The position numbers were made by a program, and so were the translations under genes. Shown piece by piece: positions 44,249-53,606 of a DNA stretch of 64,000 bases. Under the pieces are notes generated by a model. It was given only the letters and a program-made list of their open reading frames with translations. It searched no databases and was not told the origin of the DNA. The stretch is from positions 1 through 64,000 of the forward strand of contig NZ_LMOH01000005.1 in NCBI RefSeq assembly GCF_001423245.1, written 5' to 3'. Source of the stretch: Aureimonas sp. Leaf324. Its GTDB lineage: Bacteria > Pseudomonadota > Alphaproteobacteria > Rhizobiales > Rhizobiaceae. Each line of letters opens with the position of its first letter. Position 1 is the stretch's first letter.

Positions 44249-44518
44249 ATGCCTCCGACCGATCGCGCGTCCGCAACGCAGCACCACCCGGACCCTTCCG
44301 AACGCACCGACGTGTTCTGGTCCTCGGGCAGCCGCGGCGGGATTCACAAAGGAAGGATGCAGTTCAAATCGTTCCCGAGCCTGGATGAAGCGGTCGATTT
44401 CGTCCGCCTGAAGACGGCGGGGTCGAAGACATCTCTCATGTATACGATCGACACGGGCGAGCGCAGCTTGGAGGGCGCCGAGTTGAACGCGCTTCTTCTG
44501 GCGGGAGACAAGCCTTAG
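44249..44518 (+). CDS. Hypothetical 89-residue protein
   Basis: The frame has a good ribosome binding site (GCGAGGA, eight bases before ATG 44249). The C-terminal half is protein-like: FPSLDEAVDFVRLKTAGSK, LMYTIDTGERSLEGAELNAL. No signal peptide or membrane segment is present. Short proteins of similar layout occur in rhizobia, but I do not recognise a named family. It stands alone beyond the IS3 scar. Confidence 0.55.
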   Translation: MPPTDRASATQHHPDPSERTDVFWSSGSRGGIHKGRMQFKSFPSLDEAVDFVRLKTAGSKTSLMYTIDTGERSLEGAELNALLLAGDKP

Positions 44519-45174
44519 ATCGTCTTCCAACGAAGATAATGTTTGCTATCGGGCGAGATAGCTCTATCCTTATTCGTAGAGCGTCGAAGACTACCAGTCG
44601 CCGGGACGTTCGACCGGGCTTTCGCCTCCAGGGGTGCCTTCTCGCGAAGCTCTCCCATGTCGGGTGATCAAGATCGCGAAAGCGCCCAGATCGTCGCCCG
44701 CAAGCATGGTCATGCGATGAAGGATCGTCAGCGCTGGCGGTTCCCTCACACGGTTCGATGTCACGACGATCCATGACCGGACGCAACCCGTCACGAAGGC
44801 GCGTGATCGACGGGAGCGTCCGAAGGATCAGGCGGACGCCGAGGTCTATCGCCGAGTAGAGCGCAAGACGCTCCAGGCCGGTGCTGCAAGCAAGCCCGGC
44901 ATTCGTCGGGTCAGCCTGGCCGCATCACACTACACCGCACCGACCGCCGACTCGCCTTGTCCTCCTGCCCCAGAATGCTTCATGCCCGTCCGATTCACGC
45001 CCATCCGCGCTCTCCGTCTCGGGATCGTCGTCGAACGGTTTCCGGGATTTTAGAGCCTGCAGAGGCGGGATGCCATCGCAAGTCTGACTGAGGGGCGTCT
45101 GCGACGCCGTCGCGGGGATCTCGAAGACAAGGCCGACGCCATCCGTTCCCCCATGCCGTCCTAAGGACACTCCT
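44519..45174. other. Intergenic, about 650 bases, no gene recognised
   Basis: No open frame here is protein-like. A 6-base inverted repeat (GCTATC..GATAGC at 44545-44562) lies 26 bases after the preceding gene and may be a weak stem-loop. The area between an IS3 scar and small genes of unknown role looks like degraded accessory DNA. Confidence 0.45.
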
Positions 45175-45369
45175 ATGAAATCGTCAAACAGTCAGTTCTA
45201 TCTCGAGCGCGCCGCCGAGTGTCGCCTGGCGGCCGAGGCCACGTCTCTGGCGGAGGTTCGGCGCAAGTATGCCGATGCCGAAGAAAGCTGGAGGACGATG
45301 GCGGCCCTTGCCCTCAGTCGCGAAGACGCGAACCGGCCCGCATCCATCCCACTGGATCTCGCGCATTGA
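45175..45369 (+). CDS. Small conserved hypothetical protein
   Basis: This 64-residue soluble protein, with FYLERAAECRLAAEATSLAEV and KYADAEESWRTMAALAL, follows a pattern repeated in many short rhizobial proteins (YLxRAAECRxxAExA...W). AAGGAC precedes ATG 45175. It is probably a helical hairpin. Function is unknown. Confidence 0.65.
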   Translation: MKSSNSQFYLERAAECRLAAEATSLAEVRRKYADAEESWRTMAALALSREDANRPASIPLDLAH

Positions 45370-45961
45370 CCGCCCTCCAACCTCCAGCGTCTCCCATGGA
45401 CGGCAGTCGCCCGACGGGCACGAGCTGGGCGCTCTGCGCAAGCGGCAATCTCGGCGTCGCCGTCGGGTTTGTGCGCAGCGCAAGTTCCGTTCGCCTCACT
45501 GAGGCGAATGCCGTGTGCTGTCGCCCATCTTCGCCGCGATAGACGGATCCTGCGCGAGCGATCCTGATCGGCAGGCCGTCCAATCACAGACCAGAGACCG
45601 AGGCTCCGCCATGCCGACGATCCGCTCGCCATGGGAGGCGGCCCCCGGCGCATCCTCGCCTCCGGTCATGTCCGGTCCGATCGAACGTCACGACACGGAT
45701 CCCGGCCTTGATCGCAGATCTCCTTCATCGGGACGTTCTGCCGACCGGGACTCCCGGGAACAGGGTGCGCTTGTAGGGCCGGATCCCTCGATGCCAGACA
45801 TCCGGCGTCGGGCATCCGGCATCGACCCGAAGACCGTCTTCGAAGCGCCCGACATGGCCCGCTGCCCGAACCGGACCGCTCCAGGATCGGGATCGAGCGC
45901 TCCGGGTGATTCCAAGGTCGTGCGACGACCGTCCGATGCCGGATCAACCAGGGGCCTGTCC
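45370..45961. other. Intergenic, about 590 bases, no gene recognised
   Basis: A plus-strand open frame runs from 45515 into the next small gene, but its early part is Arg/Ser/Pro-rich without family resemblance. I see no RNA gene or repeat here. Confidence 0.4.
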
Positions 45962-46168
45962 ATGATCGCCTTCCTTCTATCGCGCCTCCTTCACCCCGCC
46001 CGGCGCTCGTTTCTCGCGATGCGTCGAGGATGGCGTTGGGAGACGATCCCCTTCGATCGGCCGCGGCATCTGACCAACGGTCGGATGAGCCGAGACGATG
46101 GCGGGCAGATGTGGCGGCGCTGGAATGGACGAGACTACGATTGGGTCCAACTGGCGATGATGCCCTGA
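45962..46168 (+). CDS. Doubtful small hypothetical protein
   Basis: The 68-residue reading MIAFLLSRLLHPARRSFLAM then RRGWRWETIPFDRP and MWRRWNGRDYDWVQLAMMP is more protein-like than the frame before it, with Trp and Tyr clustered near the end. The ribosome binding site is weak and no family is recognised. It could be chance. Confidence 0.3.
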   Translation: MIAFLLSRLLHPARRSFLAMRRGWRWETIPFDRPRHLTNGRMSRDDGGQMWRRWNGRDYDWVQLAMMP

Positions 46169-46461
46169 TGCTCGCCGCCGAGCCGGCATCGACCCCGCAG
46201 TCGTCGTGTCCATCGCAGCGTCGGACCGGATGATCGCAACAGCGGTTGCGGGCCTGTTCGCAAGAAACAGGCGATTCGACTGGGTGGGGCTTGCACAATC
46301 GATCGGAAGAGCCCACTGTTAATACGTCGATAGACGGCCGGAACTTTTGGCCCTGCGTCGCCGATTGCGGCGCCTTGCTTCCAAGCTCTTTCTGAACACT
46401 CGATCTGCAACGGACGGCAACGCATGCCGGCCGACGAGAACTTTATGCTGAAAGGTATCCC

Positions 46462-46674
46462 ATGACGACGGGAACCGTGAAATTCTTCAATCACGACAAG
46501 GGTTTTGGCTTCATCGCGCCGGACGACGGCAGCAAGGACGCCTTCGTCCACATCAGCGCCGTCGAGCGCTCGGGCATGAGTGGCCTTCAGGAAGGCGACA
46601 AGGTCAGCTTCGAGCTGGTCGCCGACCGTCGGACCGGCAAGATGGCCGCCGAGAACCTTCAGTCGATCGACTGA
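46462..46674 (+). CDS. Cold-shock domain protein (CspA family)
   Basis: The 70-residue protein shows [20 protein letters not shown] (RNP1 KGFGFI), VFVH-like DAFVHIS (RNP2) and [19 protein letters not shown], a complete single cold-shock domain. It binds single-stranded RNA and DNA as a chaperone. The start follows AAAGG with proper spacing. The preceding 290 bases hold no gene, so a long regulatory leader is possible, as is common for csp genes, but no defined structure is seen. Confidence 0.95.
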   Translation: MTTGTVKFFNHDKGFGFIAPDDGSKDAFVHISAVERSGMSGLQEGDKVSFELVADRRTGKMAAENLQSID

Positions 46675-46866
46675 TCGCCTGTTCTCCGGATCATCTCGAT
46701 CCGAGCGGGATCAAGCTCTCCTCCGCCTGCCGACCACGGATGGACTGGCGGCTGCCGGGAACGAGAACGACGTCCCCACCGAACGAGGCCCCATTCCGAC
46801 GAGGAAGCGGGGCCTCTTCCATATCCAGCCGATGCCAGAGGCGTCGGCCACGCACAGGAGCGTCTG

Positions 46867-47088
46867 ATGGACAGCTCGACCAAATCCCGCGCAGCAGCGG
46901 AGCGCCACTTCCAGCCGCACGATACCCGGCCCGAAAAAGGATCGGCGATGCGCACCATTGCCGCCCAGCAGGCCGCAACCCAGGACAAGACCGCCCGCCT
47001 GAGAGCACTTCGTCTGGCCCAGGCCGCCACGATCATCGTGGCCCCCGAGAAGAAGAAGCGTGCCGCGCGCGTCAAGAGCATCGCCTGA
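46867..47088 (+). CDS. Small conserved basic hypothetical protein
   Basis: The 73-residue protein begins MDSSTKSRAAAERHFQP and ends with KTARLRALRLAQAAT and a Lys/Arg-rich tail (PEKKKRAARVKSIA). I recall many short rhizobial proteins with a TKSRAAAEAxF start and a TxRLRxxRLA segment; function is unknown. It lies downstream of the cold-shock gene in the same direction. Confidence 0.55.
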   Translation: MDSSTKSRAAAERHFQPHDTRPEKGSAMRTIAAQQAATQDKTARLRALRLAQAATIIVAPEKKKRAARVKSIA

Positions 47089-47442
47089 CGTCCTGCCGCG
47101 CTTCCGCTCTTGCCTGCTGAACGTCGCCGTCGGCCGGACGACGGCCATATCGCTGCGCCTCCCGTCGGCGGACCGCCGGAAACCGCCCGGAAAGGGCGTC
47201 GAACAGACCTTGCCGTCGGCCCGGACGCGCACGGTCGGGTTGCGGGCAGGCCCGGCCGGACATCTGCCATTCCGCCGGAAGATCCCCCTTACCGCTCGGT
47301 GCTCCTGCGACCATCTCCCGGACGTCGCGCGGACGGTCCCGCGGTTCCCCTCGCCCGACACCGGCCATCACCCGGCCTTGATCGAACTGCGTCGAAGTCC
47401 GACGGGAAGGCTCCCCGGCGAGGAGCCGGAGAGCCGCAGCCG
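47089..47442. other. Convergent intergenic region, no gene recognised
   Basis: About 350 bases separate two genes that point at each other. Permease or ATPase genes that would normally accompany the binding protein at 47443 are absent; I see no recognisable remnant of them here. Confidence 0.45.
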
Positions 47443-48780
47443 CTACTTGATGTAGCCGGCGCGCGTCATGTCGCGGGTGGCCTGCGCCTGCGATGCGGCC
47501 AGCGCCTGCTCGACGGTCTGCGTCCCGGCGAGAGCCGACGCGATTTGCTGACCGACGGCTGTGCCGATGCCCGCAAACTCGGGAATGGCGGCGAACTGGA
47601 GGCCGACATAGGGCTTGTCCGGTCCCGAGCTCGGATCGGCTGCATTCATGGCCCGGAGGGTCTCGGCCGCAAACGGGGCCGCCTCCATGTACTTCGGGTT
47701 TTCGTAGAGCGACGTCCGCGAGCCCGGCGGAACGTTGCTCCAGCCATCGCGGCCGGCGACGAGTTCCTGATACTTTCTGTCGGTCGCCCAGGAGATGAAC
47801 TTCTCCGCCGCTTCCTTCTTCTGCGAGGAGGCGGGAATGGCCAGCGACCACGACCAGAGCCAGTTGGCGCCGCCGTTCGGACAGTTCTCGATGCCGCAGG
47901 GCGCCTGGGTGAAGGCGACCTTGTCGGCGACCGTGCTTTCCTTGGGGTTCGAGACGAAGGAGGCGTTGGCTGTCGCGTCCACCCAGAGCCCGCACTTGCC
48001 CTGCGCGAACAGCGCGAGATTCTCGGTGAAGCCGTTTCCGGCGGCGCCCGGAGGTCCGTGTTCCTGCATGACCTTGACGTAGTTTCCGACCGCCTTCTTC
48101 CAGGGGTCGGAATCGAACTGCGGCTTCCAGTTCGCGTCGAAATAGTTGCCGCCATAGGAGCGGGCGAGGTTGCCGATGAAGGCCATGTTCTCGCCCCAGC
48201 CTGGCTTGCCGCGCAGGCAGATACCGTAGACGCCGGTCGACGTGTCGGAGAGCTTGGCGGCGACCTCCATCAGGAAGTCGAAGGTCGGCCTCCCCGGCAT
48301 CGTCAGCCCGGCCTTCTCCATCAGGTCGCGGCGGTAGATGGTGAAGACGCTCTCGCCGTAGAAGGGTGCGGCGTAGAGCTTGCCGTTCGTCGACAGGGCA
48401 TTGCGGATTGGCGGCAGGAGGTCGTCGACATCGTAGTCGGCACCGAGGTTCTCGAGCGGCGCCAGCCACTCCTTCTGCGACCAGATCGGCACCTCGTAAT
48501 TGCCGATCGTCATGATGTCGAACTGGCCGCCCCTGGTGGCGATATCGGTGGTGATGCGCTGGCGCAGGATGTTCTCCTCCAGCGTGACCCAGGTGATCTT
48601 GATGTCCGGGTTCGCCTTCTCGAACTCCGGCGTCAGACCCTGCATCCGGATCATGTCCAGGTTGTTGACCGTGCCGATCGTCAGCGTCGTCTGCTGAGCC
48701 GCGGCCCCGCCGACAGATGCGAGAAGGCAGGTCGTGCCGATCGCCAGGAGCGACGGCCACCCTCCGTTGCACATTCTCAT
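47443..48780 (-). CDS. Polyol/sugar ABC substrate-binding protein (SmoE-like), orphan
   Basis: The 445-residue precursor has a signal peptide (RMCNGGWPSLLAIGTTCLLA, cleavage near GGAAAQQ) and an SBP_bac_1 body. TLTIGTVNNLDMIRMQGLTP, ITWVTLEENILRQRITTDIA and FYGESVFTIYRRDLMEKAG resemble sorbitol/mannitol-binding proteins. GGGAG precedes ATG 48780. It is 143 bases downstream of the ketose epimerase gene and in the same direction. No CUT1 permease or ATPase follows, so it must use another transporter, or its partners were lost. Confidence 0.88.
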   Translation of the reverse strand: MRMCNGGWPSLLAIGTTCLLASVGGAAAQQTTLTIGTVNNLDMIRMQGLTPEFEKANPDIKITWVTLEENILRQRITTDIATRGGQFDIMTIGNYEVPIWSQKEWLAPLENLGADYDVDDLLPPIRNALSTNGKLYAAPFYGESVFTIYRRDLMEKAGLTMPGRPTFDFLMEVAAKLSDTSTGVYGICLRGKPGWGENMAFIGNLARSYGGNYFDANWKPQFDSDPWKKAVGNYVKVMQEHGPPGAAGNGFTENLALFAQGKCGLWVDATANASFVSNPKESTVADKVAFTQAPCGIENCPNGGANWLWSWSLAIPASSQKKEAAEKFISWATDRKYQELVAGRDGWSNVPPGSRTSLYENPKYMEAAPFAAETLRAMNAADPSSGPDKPYVGLQFAAIPEFAGIGTAVGQQIASALAGTQTVEQALAASQAQATRDMTRAGYIK

Positions 48781-48923
48781 CGCTTCTTCTCCCAAGGGGC
48801 TGGTCCTGACTTCTGCACGTTCGCCCCGTTGTTCTCCGATTTCGCGCAGAAGATCTGGGAAGACCGGGACGATCCCGGGCACGTCCCGACTGCGTGCCCG
48901 GCATCGATCCGGCCTTGTCGGAT

Positions 48924-49820
48924 TTACGGAAGCCGGCTGCGCTCGCTCGCCTGCCGCTCGGCCTCCTCGGCGGCCTTCAGCATCGCGCGCGTGTACATCA
49001 GCGCGTGCGATGCGAGATCGTGGCCGTCGTTCCAGAGGTTCCGCCACACGCCGAGGATGCCCTCCAGCGGTTGCCCGACGACGCGCGACGAGAAGCTCTC
49101 GAAGGTGATCGGTCCCTGGTACTTCGCCCGGACGAGGGCACGGAAGACGGAGGTCAGGTCGACCGAACCCGAGCCCATGTAGCCGCGATGCGAGTCCCCG
49201 GTGTGGAAGTAGCCGATGTGCGGCCCGGCATCGACGATCGCCTGGGCGATGTCGGATTCCTCGATGTTCATGTGGTAGACGTCGAGATGGACCTTCACGT
49301 TCGGCGCGCCGACGAGCTTGGCCATCTCGACGCCCTGCGCCGCCGTGTTGCAGATGTTGGTCTCGTAGCGGTTCACCACTTCGAGCGAGAGGGTGATGTC
49401 GCTGCGGGCGGCGATCTCGGCCACGGTGGCGAGCGTCTCGGCCGACTGGCGGATGCCCTCGCGCGTCGGCGGCTCGTAGTATTTGCCGAAGGCGGAGTAG
49501 AGGATGCCGCCGATACTCGTGCCGCCGCAGTCGCGGCACACGCGAATGGCGTCCTCGAGCTTCTGCTGGCCCCGCGCGCGCTTTTCCGGGTCTCCCGACG
49601 AAATGTCGCTGTCGAAGTCGAGGCCGAGCGAAAAGGCGATGCCGATGCCGGCCTTCTCCAGCTCGCGACGCGTGAACTCGGCGTCGATCAGGCTGGGATC
49701 GAGCGCCGGCGCCTCGATGAAGTCGTAGCCGACCTCGGCGGTCTTGCCGATCGCCCGCGCGCACTCCTCGTGGCTCCATCCCGCTTCCCAGACCAACGCA
49801 TGCACACCGAGCTTGTTCAT
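48924..49820 (-). CDS. Ketose 3-epimerase (D-tagatose/D-psicose 3-epimerase family)
   Basis: The 298-residue TIM barrel has the four metal ligands of the family at family-like spacing: Glu147 (SLEVVNRYETN), Asp180 (HLDVYHMN), His206 (YFHTGDSHRGYMGSG) and Glu241 (ITFESFSS). These enzymes invert C3 of free ketoses using Mn or Co. A strong GGGGGAGAG precedes ATG 49820. It is divergent from the LacI-CUT2-kinase-aldolase operon, so it may act on the same sugar before phosphorylation. Confidence 0.88.
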   Translation of the reverse strand: MNKLGVHALVWEAGWSHEECARAIGKTAEVGYDFIEAPALDPSLIDAEFTRRELEKAGIGIAFSLGLDFDSDISSGDPEKRARGQQKLEDAIRVCRDCGGTSIGGILYSAFGKYYEPPTREGIRQSAETLATVAEIAARSDITLSLEVVNRYETNICNTAAQGVEMAKLVGAPNVKVHLDVYHMNIEESDIAQAIVDAGPHIGYFHTGDSHRGYMGSGSVDLTSVFRALVRAKYQGPITFESFSSRVVGQPLEGILGVWRNLWNDGHDLASHALMYTRAMLKAAEEAERQASERSRLP

Positions 49821-49910
49821 CCCACTCTCCCCCGCCGCGCCGCTTTGGCGCGCCTGCAATATACTTTTGCGTTGCAGCAAGATCGCAGTGCTGCTCGACA
49901 TTCCCCATGA

Positions 49911-49939
49911 TTGACAGAGACAAATCCGCTGTCTAGCCT
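49911..49939 (+). promoter_or_regulatory. Candidate sigma-70 promoter for the LacI/CUT2 operon
   Basis: TTGACA at 49911-49916 is followed after 17 bases by TAGCCT (49934-49939). The -35 is perfect and the -10 is weak (3 of 6). The LacI-type operator begins five bases downstream, at the expected transcription start. Confidence 0.45.
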
Positions 49940-49943
49940 CTGA

Positions 49944-49955
49944 TGAAACGTTTTA
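49944..49955. promoter_or_regulatory. LacI-type operator
   Basis: TGAAACGTTTTA contains the perfect palindrome AAACGTTT and differs by one base from TGAAACGTTTCA, a common LacI-family operator. It lies 47 bases before the LacI start and over the likely transcription start, suggesting autoregulation and control of the divergent epimerase gene too. Confidence 0.65.
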
Positions 49956-50001
49956 TTGTTTGTCTCACATAATATTCGACCCAACACAGAGGGAGGGCGT
50001 C

Positions 50002-51027
50002 ATGTCACGACTGCAGTCGCCGTCCATTCGGATGGTGGCCGAGCGCGCCGGCGTGTCGATCGCGACGGTCTCGAACGTCATCAACGGCAAGAGCAGCGTC
50101 TCGCCCGGTTTCGCCGATCGTGTCCGCGTCGCGATCGAGGAGCTCGGCTACGTCACCGACATCGCCGCCTCGCGGCTGCGCTCGGGCAAGGCCGCGCTCG
50201 CCGCGGTCGTCGTGCCGGACCTCACCAACCCGATGTTCGCGGCCTTCGTCTCGACGCTGGAGCACGAGGCGCGCGAAGGGGGCTACGACCTCGTGGTGGT
50301 CTCGGCGCGCAACGATCCCGGCGAGGAGGCCGACCGCCTCGCCAATATCCGCGCCTGGCGGCCGGCCGGGCTGATCGTCATCCCCTGCGACGGCGCCCTG
50401 ACAACGCGACTGCCGACGGGCTTTTCGGTCCCGACGGTCGTCGCCGACCGCATCCCCGACGACCGGCGTTTCGACCTCGTGGCGGTCGACAACGGACCGG
50501 CGTCGGGCGCGATGGCGGCACATCTGGCGGGTGGCGGGCGACGAAGCTGCCTCGTCGCCGGCACGAGCCTTGCCATCAGCAACGTGCGCGAGCGCTGGGA
50601 CGGGTTCTCGGCGCAGGCCGGCCCGATGCGCGCCGAGATGCTGGAAGTCGGCTTCGACGCGGGCGAGGCGGTCGCGCGCCTCCGGGCGCGGCTGGAGGCG
50701 AGCCGTCCCGACGCGCTCTTCGCGCTCGATCACATGACCTCGCTCCTCGCCTACAAGCTCTTGGCCGAGATGGGCCTGCGCGTTCCCGACGACGTCGCGT
50801 TCGCCTCGTTCGACGAGATGGAATGGATGCGGCTCGTCTCGCCCGCCGTCACCGCCGTGCGCCAGCCGGTCGAGGACATGGCCGTCGCGGCCTGGACGCT
50901 GCTTCACGCTCGCATGGAGGGTCGGGAGGCCCCGGAAGAAACAAGGCGCCTCGAATGCGCCGTCACGATCCGCGGCTCGACGCTGCGGGTCCCGCACCGG
51001 CGCAACGCCCGGGCGGGCCAGGCATAA
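50002..51027 (+). CDS. LacI-family regulator of the ketose/deoxy-sugar operon
   Basis: The 341-residue protein has the helix-turn-helix MVAERAGVSIATVSNVINGK, hinge ELGYVTDIAASRLRSGK and a ribose-binding-protein-like effector domain (FASFDEMEWMRLVSPAVTAV). Its recognition helix (SIATVSN) is the classic type that binds A-rich AAACGTTT sites, unlike the SRSAVSR pair elsewhere in the window. GAGGGAGG precedes ATG 50002; an earlier ATG at 49960 in frame would lie downstream of the operator but lacks a good site. It leads the operon. Confidence 0.92.
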   Translation: MSRLQSPSIRMVAERAGVSIATVSNVINGKSSVSPGFADRVRVAIEELGYVTDIAASRLRSGKAALAAVVVPDLTNPMFAAFVSTLEHEAREGGYDLVVVSARNDPGEEADRLANIRAWRPAGLIVIPCDGALTTRLPTGFSVPTVVADRIPDDRRFDLVAVDNGPASGAMAAHLAGGGRRSCLVAGTSLAISNVRERWDGFSAQAGPMRAEMLEVGFDAGEAVARLRARLEASRPDALFALDHMTSLLAYKLLAEMGLRVPDDVAFASFDEMEWMRLVSPAVTAVRQPVEDMAVAAWTLLHARMEGREAPEETRRLECAVTIRGSTLRVPHRRNARAGQA

Positions 51028-51045
51028 CAAAGGGAGGATGAAACG

Positions 51046-52050
51046 ATGCTGATGTCGCGTCGCCGCGCTCTCGCGGCTCTGGGAGGCCTTCTGGCCCTCT
51101 CGCTCACCGCCCCGGCGGCCCTCGCCCAGAGTGCCGAGCCGCAGGCGGGAATCGTCGTGAAGATCGGGGGCATCCCCTGGTTCAACGCGATGGAGGAAGG
51201 GATCAAGAAGGGCGCCGGGGAGTACAAGGTCAACGCTTGGATGGTCGGCCCGACCCAGGCCGATGCCGCCCAGCAGGTCCGCGCCATCGAGGACCTGATC
51301 GCCCGCAAGGTGAATGTCATCGGCATCGTGCCCAACGATTCCGCCGCGCTCGAGCCGGTGCTCGGCCGCGCCCGCGCGGCGGGCATCAAGGTGCTGGCGC
51401 ACGAGGGTCCGGACCAGAAGGAAAAGGACTGGGACTTCGAGCTGACGACGACCGAGGCCTACGGCCAGGCCCACATGGATCTCCTCGCCAAGGAGATGGG
51501 CGAGGAGGGCAAGTACATCGTCTATGTCGGCTCCCTGACCGTGCCGCTGCACAACGCCTGGGCCGATGCCGCGATCGCCTATCAGAAGGAGAAGTATCCG
51601 AAGATGCAGATGGTCGGCGACCGCTTCGGCGTCGCCGAGAGCCTCGACGAAAGCCTGAAGACCACGCAGGACCAGCTGCGCGCCAATCCCGACCTCAAGG
51701 GCATCCTGACCTTCGGCAGCCAGGGACCGATCGGCGCCGCGCGCGTCCTCGACGACCGCGGCAAGGCCAAGACGGTCGCCCTCGTCGGCGGCTTCTCGCC
51801 GGGACAGGGCGCCAAATACGTGAAGTCCGGCGTGATCCGCGGCGGCTACATCTGGAACCCGCTGACGGCGGGCGAGGTCTTCGCGCAGCTGTCCTCGATG
51901 CTGGCGGCCGGCAAGGAGCCGACCGACAACATGGAGCTCGTCGGGGTCGGCCCCGTGCGCGTCTATTCCGACAAGAAGCTGATCCAGGCCCAGAAGCTCG
52001 AATCCCTCGACAAGGCCAACATCGACCGCCTCGTCGCGCTCGGACTGTGA
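51046..52050 (+). CDS. CUT2 sugar ABC substrate-binding protein (LsrB/RhaS-like)
   Basis: The 334-residue precursor has a signal peptide (RRRALAALGGLLALSLTAP, cleavage near ALAQS) and a periplasmic-binding-protein type 1 fold. Recognisable parts are GIPWFNAMEEGIKKGAGEY, IGIVPNDSAALEPVLGRARA and LVGGFSPGQGAKYVKSG. It resembles the autoinducer-2/rhamnose-binding group. AAAGGGAGG lies upstream. It begins 18 bases after the lacI stop and delivers a sugar to the transporter encoded next. Confidence 0.9.
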   Translation: MLMSRRRALAALGGLLALSLTAPAALAQSAEPQAGIVVKIGGIPWFNAMEEGIKKGAGEYKVNAWMVGPTQADAAQQVRAIEDLIARKVNVIGIVPNDSAALEPVLGRARAAGIKVLAHEGPDQKEKDWDFELTTTEAYGQAHMDLLAKEMGEEGKYIVYVGSLTVPLHNAWADAAIAYQKEKYPKMQMVGDRFGVAESLDESLKTTQDQLRANPDLKGILTFGSQGPIGAARVLDDRGKAKTVALVGGFSPGQGAKYVKSGVIRGGYIWNPLTAGEVFAQLSSMLAAGKEPTDNMELVGVGPVRVYSDKKLIQAQKLESLDKANIDRLVALGL

Positions 52051-52112
52051 GCCTCAGCCGGCGGCCTTCGGTGGCCGCCGGCCCTTTCCATTCGGGCGAC
52101 GGGAGGCGGCCG

Positions 52113-53606
52113 ATGACGCAGGACGTTCCATTTCTCAGGCTGCGCGGCCTGTCCAAGCGCTTCGGCGGCGTGCGCGCGCTGGAGGGCATCGACTGGGATG
52201 TGCGCGCGGGCGAGGTCCATTGCCTCGTCGGCGAGAACGGCTGCGGGAAGTCGACGCTGATCAAGACCGTGGCCGGCGTCCATCCGCCGACCGAGGGCTC
52301 GATCGAGATCGAGGGCGAGAGCGTCCTGCCGCTGACGCCCGCGCGCGCCAAGGCGCTCGGCATCCAGGTCATCTTCCAGGACCTGTCGCTGTTTCCCAAC
52401 CTCAGCGTCGCCGAGAACATCGCGGTGGAGAGCCATCTCGACGGCGCGCTGAAGCCCGTCCGACGCGCGCACATGCGCCGCATCGCCGACGAGGTCCTGA
52501 AGCGCCTCGACTTCGACCTCGACCCGTCCGCCCTCGTCTCCGACCTGCCGGTCGCCGAGCGCCAGATCGTGGCCATCGCGCGCGGGCTGGCGGCCCGGGC
52601 CCGCCTCATCTTCATGGACGAGCCGACCGCCTCGCTGACGCGCGCCGAGGTCGACCGGCTGCTGGCGATCGTCGCTCGCCTCAAGGCCGACGGCATCGCC
52701 GTCGTGTTCGTCTCGCATCGCCTCGAGGAGGTGGTCGAGATCGCCGAGCGCGTCACCGTGTTCCGCGACGGGCGCAAGGTCGGCACCTGGCCCGTCGCCG
52801 AGGTCGACCAGCGCCGCATCGCCCATCTGATGACCGGGCTCGACCTCGACCATGGCGTCGCCGCGCGCGACATGAGCGCGGCGCCCCCGCTCCTCACCGT
52901 CGACCGCCTGTCGCGCCGCGGCGAGTTCGCCGACGTCAGCTTCACGCTCCGGCGAGGCGAGGTCCTGGGTCTCGTCGGGCTTCTCGGCGCCGGACGCACC
53001 GAACTCGCGCTGACGCTGTTCGGCATGAGCCGCGCGGAAGGCGGCACGATCCGCCTGAACGGCGAGCCGCTCGTGCTACGCTCCAACCGCGACGCGGTGC
53101 GCGCCGGCATCGCCTATGTCTCGGAAGACCGGCTCTCGCTCGGCGTGATCCTGCCGCAGTCGATCGAGGACAATATCGGCCTGGCGGTGATGAAGGGGCT
53201 GGCCGGCCCCGCCGGCCTGATCGCGCGGCGGCGTCGGCGCGACCTCGCGCGCGAGTGGGTCCGCCGCCTCGCCATCAAGGTTCCCGACATCGACCGGCCC
53301 GTCCAGACGCTGTCGGGCGGCAACCAGCAGCGCGTGGTGCTGGCGAAATGGCTGGCGACGCGTCCGAGCGTCCTGATCCTCGATTCGCCGACGGTCGGCG
53401 TCGACATCAAGAACAAGCAGGGGATCTACGAGATCGTCGCCGAACTCGCGCGCGAGGGCGTCGGCGTCATCCTGATCTCCGACGAGGTCGGCGAGGCCTT
53501 CGCCACCTGCGACCGCGTCCTGCACATGCGCGCCGGGCGCATCGTCGGCGAAGCCGTTCCCGGCCGCATCACCGAGCGCGAACTGGAGGAGCGCATCTAT
53601 GCCTGA
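52113..53606 (+). CDS. CUT2 sugar ABC transporter ATPase (two nucleotide-binding domains)
   Basis: The 497-residue protein has two ABC domains. The first has Walker A GENGCGKST and Walker B LIFMDEPTASL but a degenerate signature (LPVAERQ). The second keeps the signature LSGGNQQR, but its Walker A region is degenerate (GLLGAGRTEL) and its Walker B Glu is replaced by Ser (LDSPTVGVD). One working composite site is usual in RbsA-type proteins; the Ser replacement is less usual. GGGAGG precedes ATG 52113. The stop overlaps the next gene. Confidence 0.94.
   Translation: MTQDVPFLRLRGLSKRFGGVRALEGIDWDVRAGEVHCLVGENGCGKSTLIKTVAGVHPPTEGSIEIEGESVLPLTPARAKALGIQVIFQDLSLFPNLSVAENIAVESHLDGALKPVRRAHMRRIADEVLKRLDFDLDPSALVSDLPVAERQIVAIARGLAARARLIFMDEPTASLTRAEVDRLLAIVARLKADGIAVVFVSHRLEEVVEIAERVTVFRDGRKVGTWPVAEVDQRRIAHLMTGLDLDHGVAARDMSAAPPLLTVDRLSRRGEFADVSFTLRRGEVLGLVGLLGAGRTELALTLFGMSRAEGGTIRLNGEPLVLRSNRDAVRAGIAYVSEDRLSLGVILPQSIEDNIGLAVMKGLAGPAGLIARRRRRDLAREWVRRLAIKVPDIDRPVQTLSGGNQQRVVLAKWLATRPSVLILDSPTVGVDIKNKQGIYEIVAELAREGVGVILISDEVGEAFATCDRVLHMRAGRIVGEAVPGRITERELEERIYA

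Noticed and set aside
44545-44562. Short inverted repeat as a terminator
   Set aside because: Six base pairs and no T-run; too weak to call.
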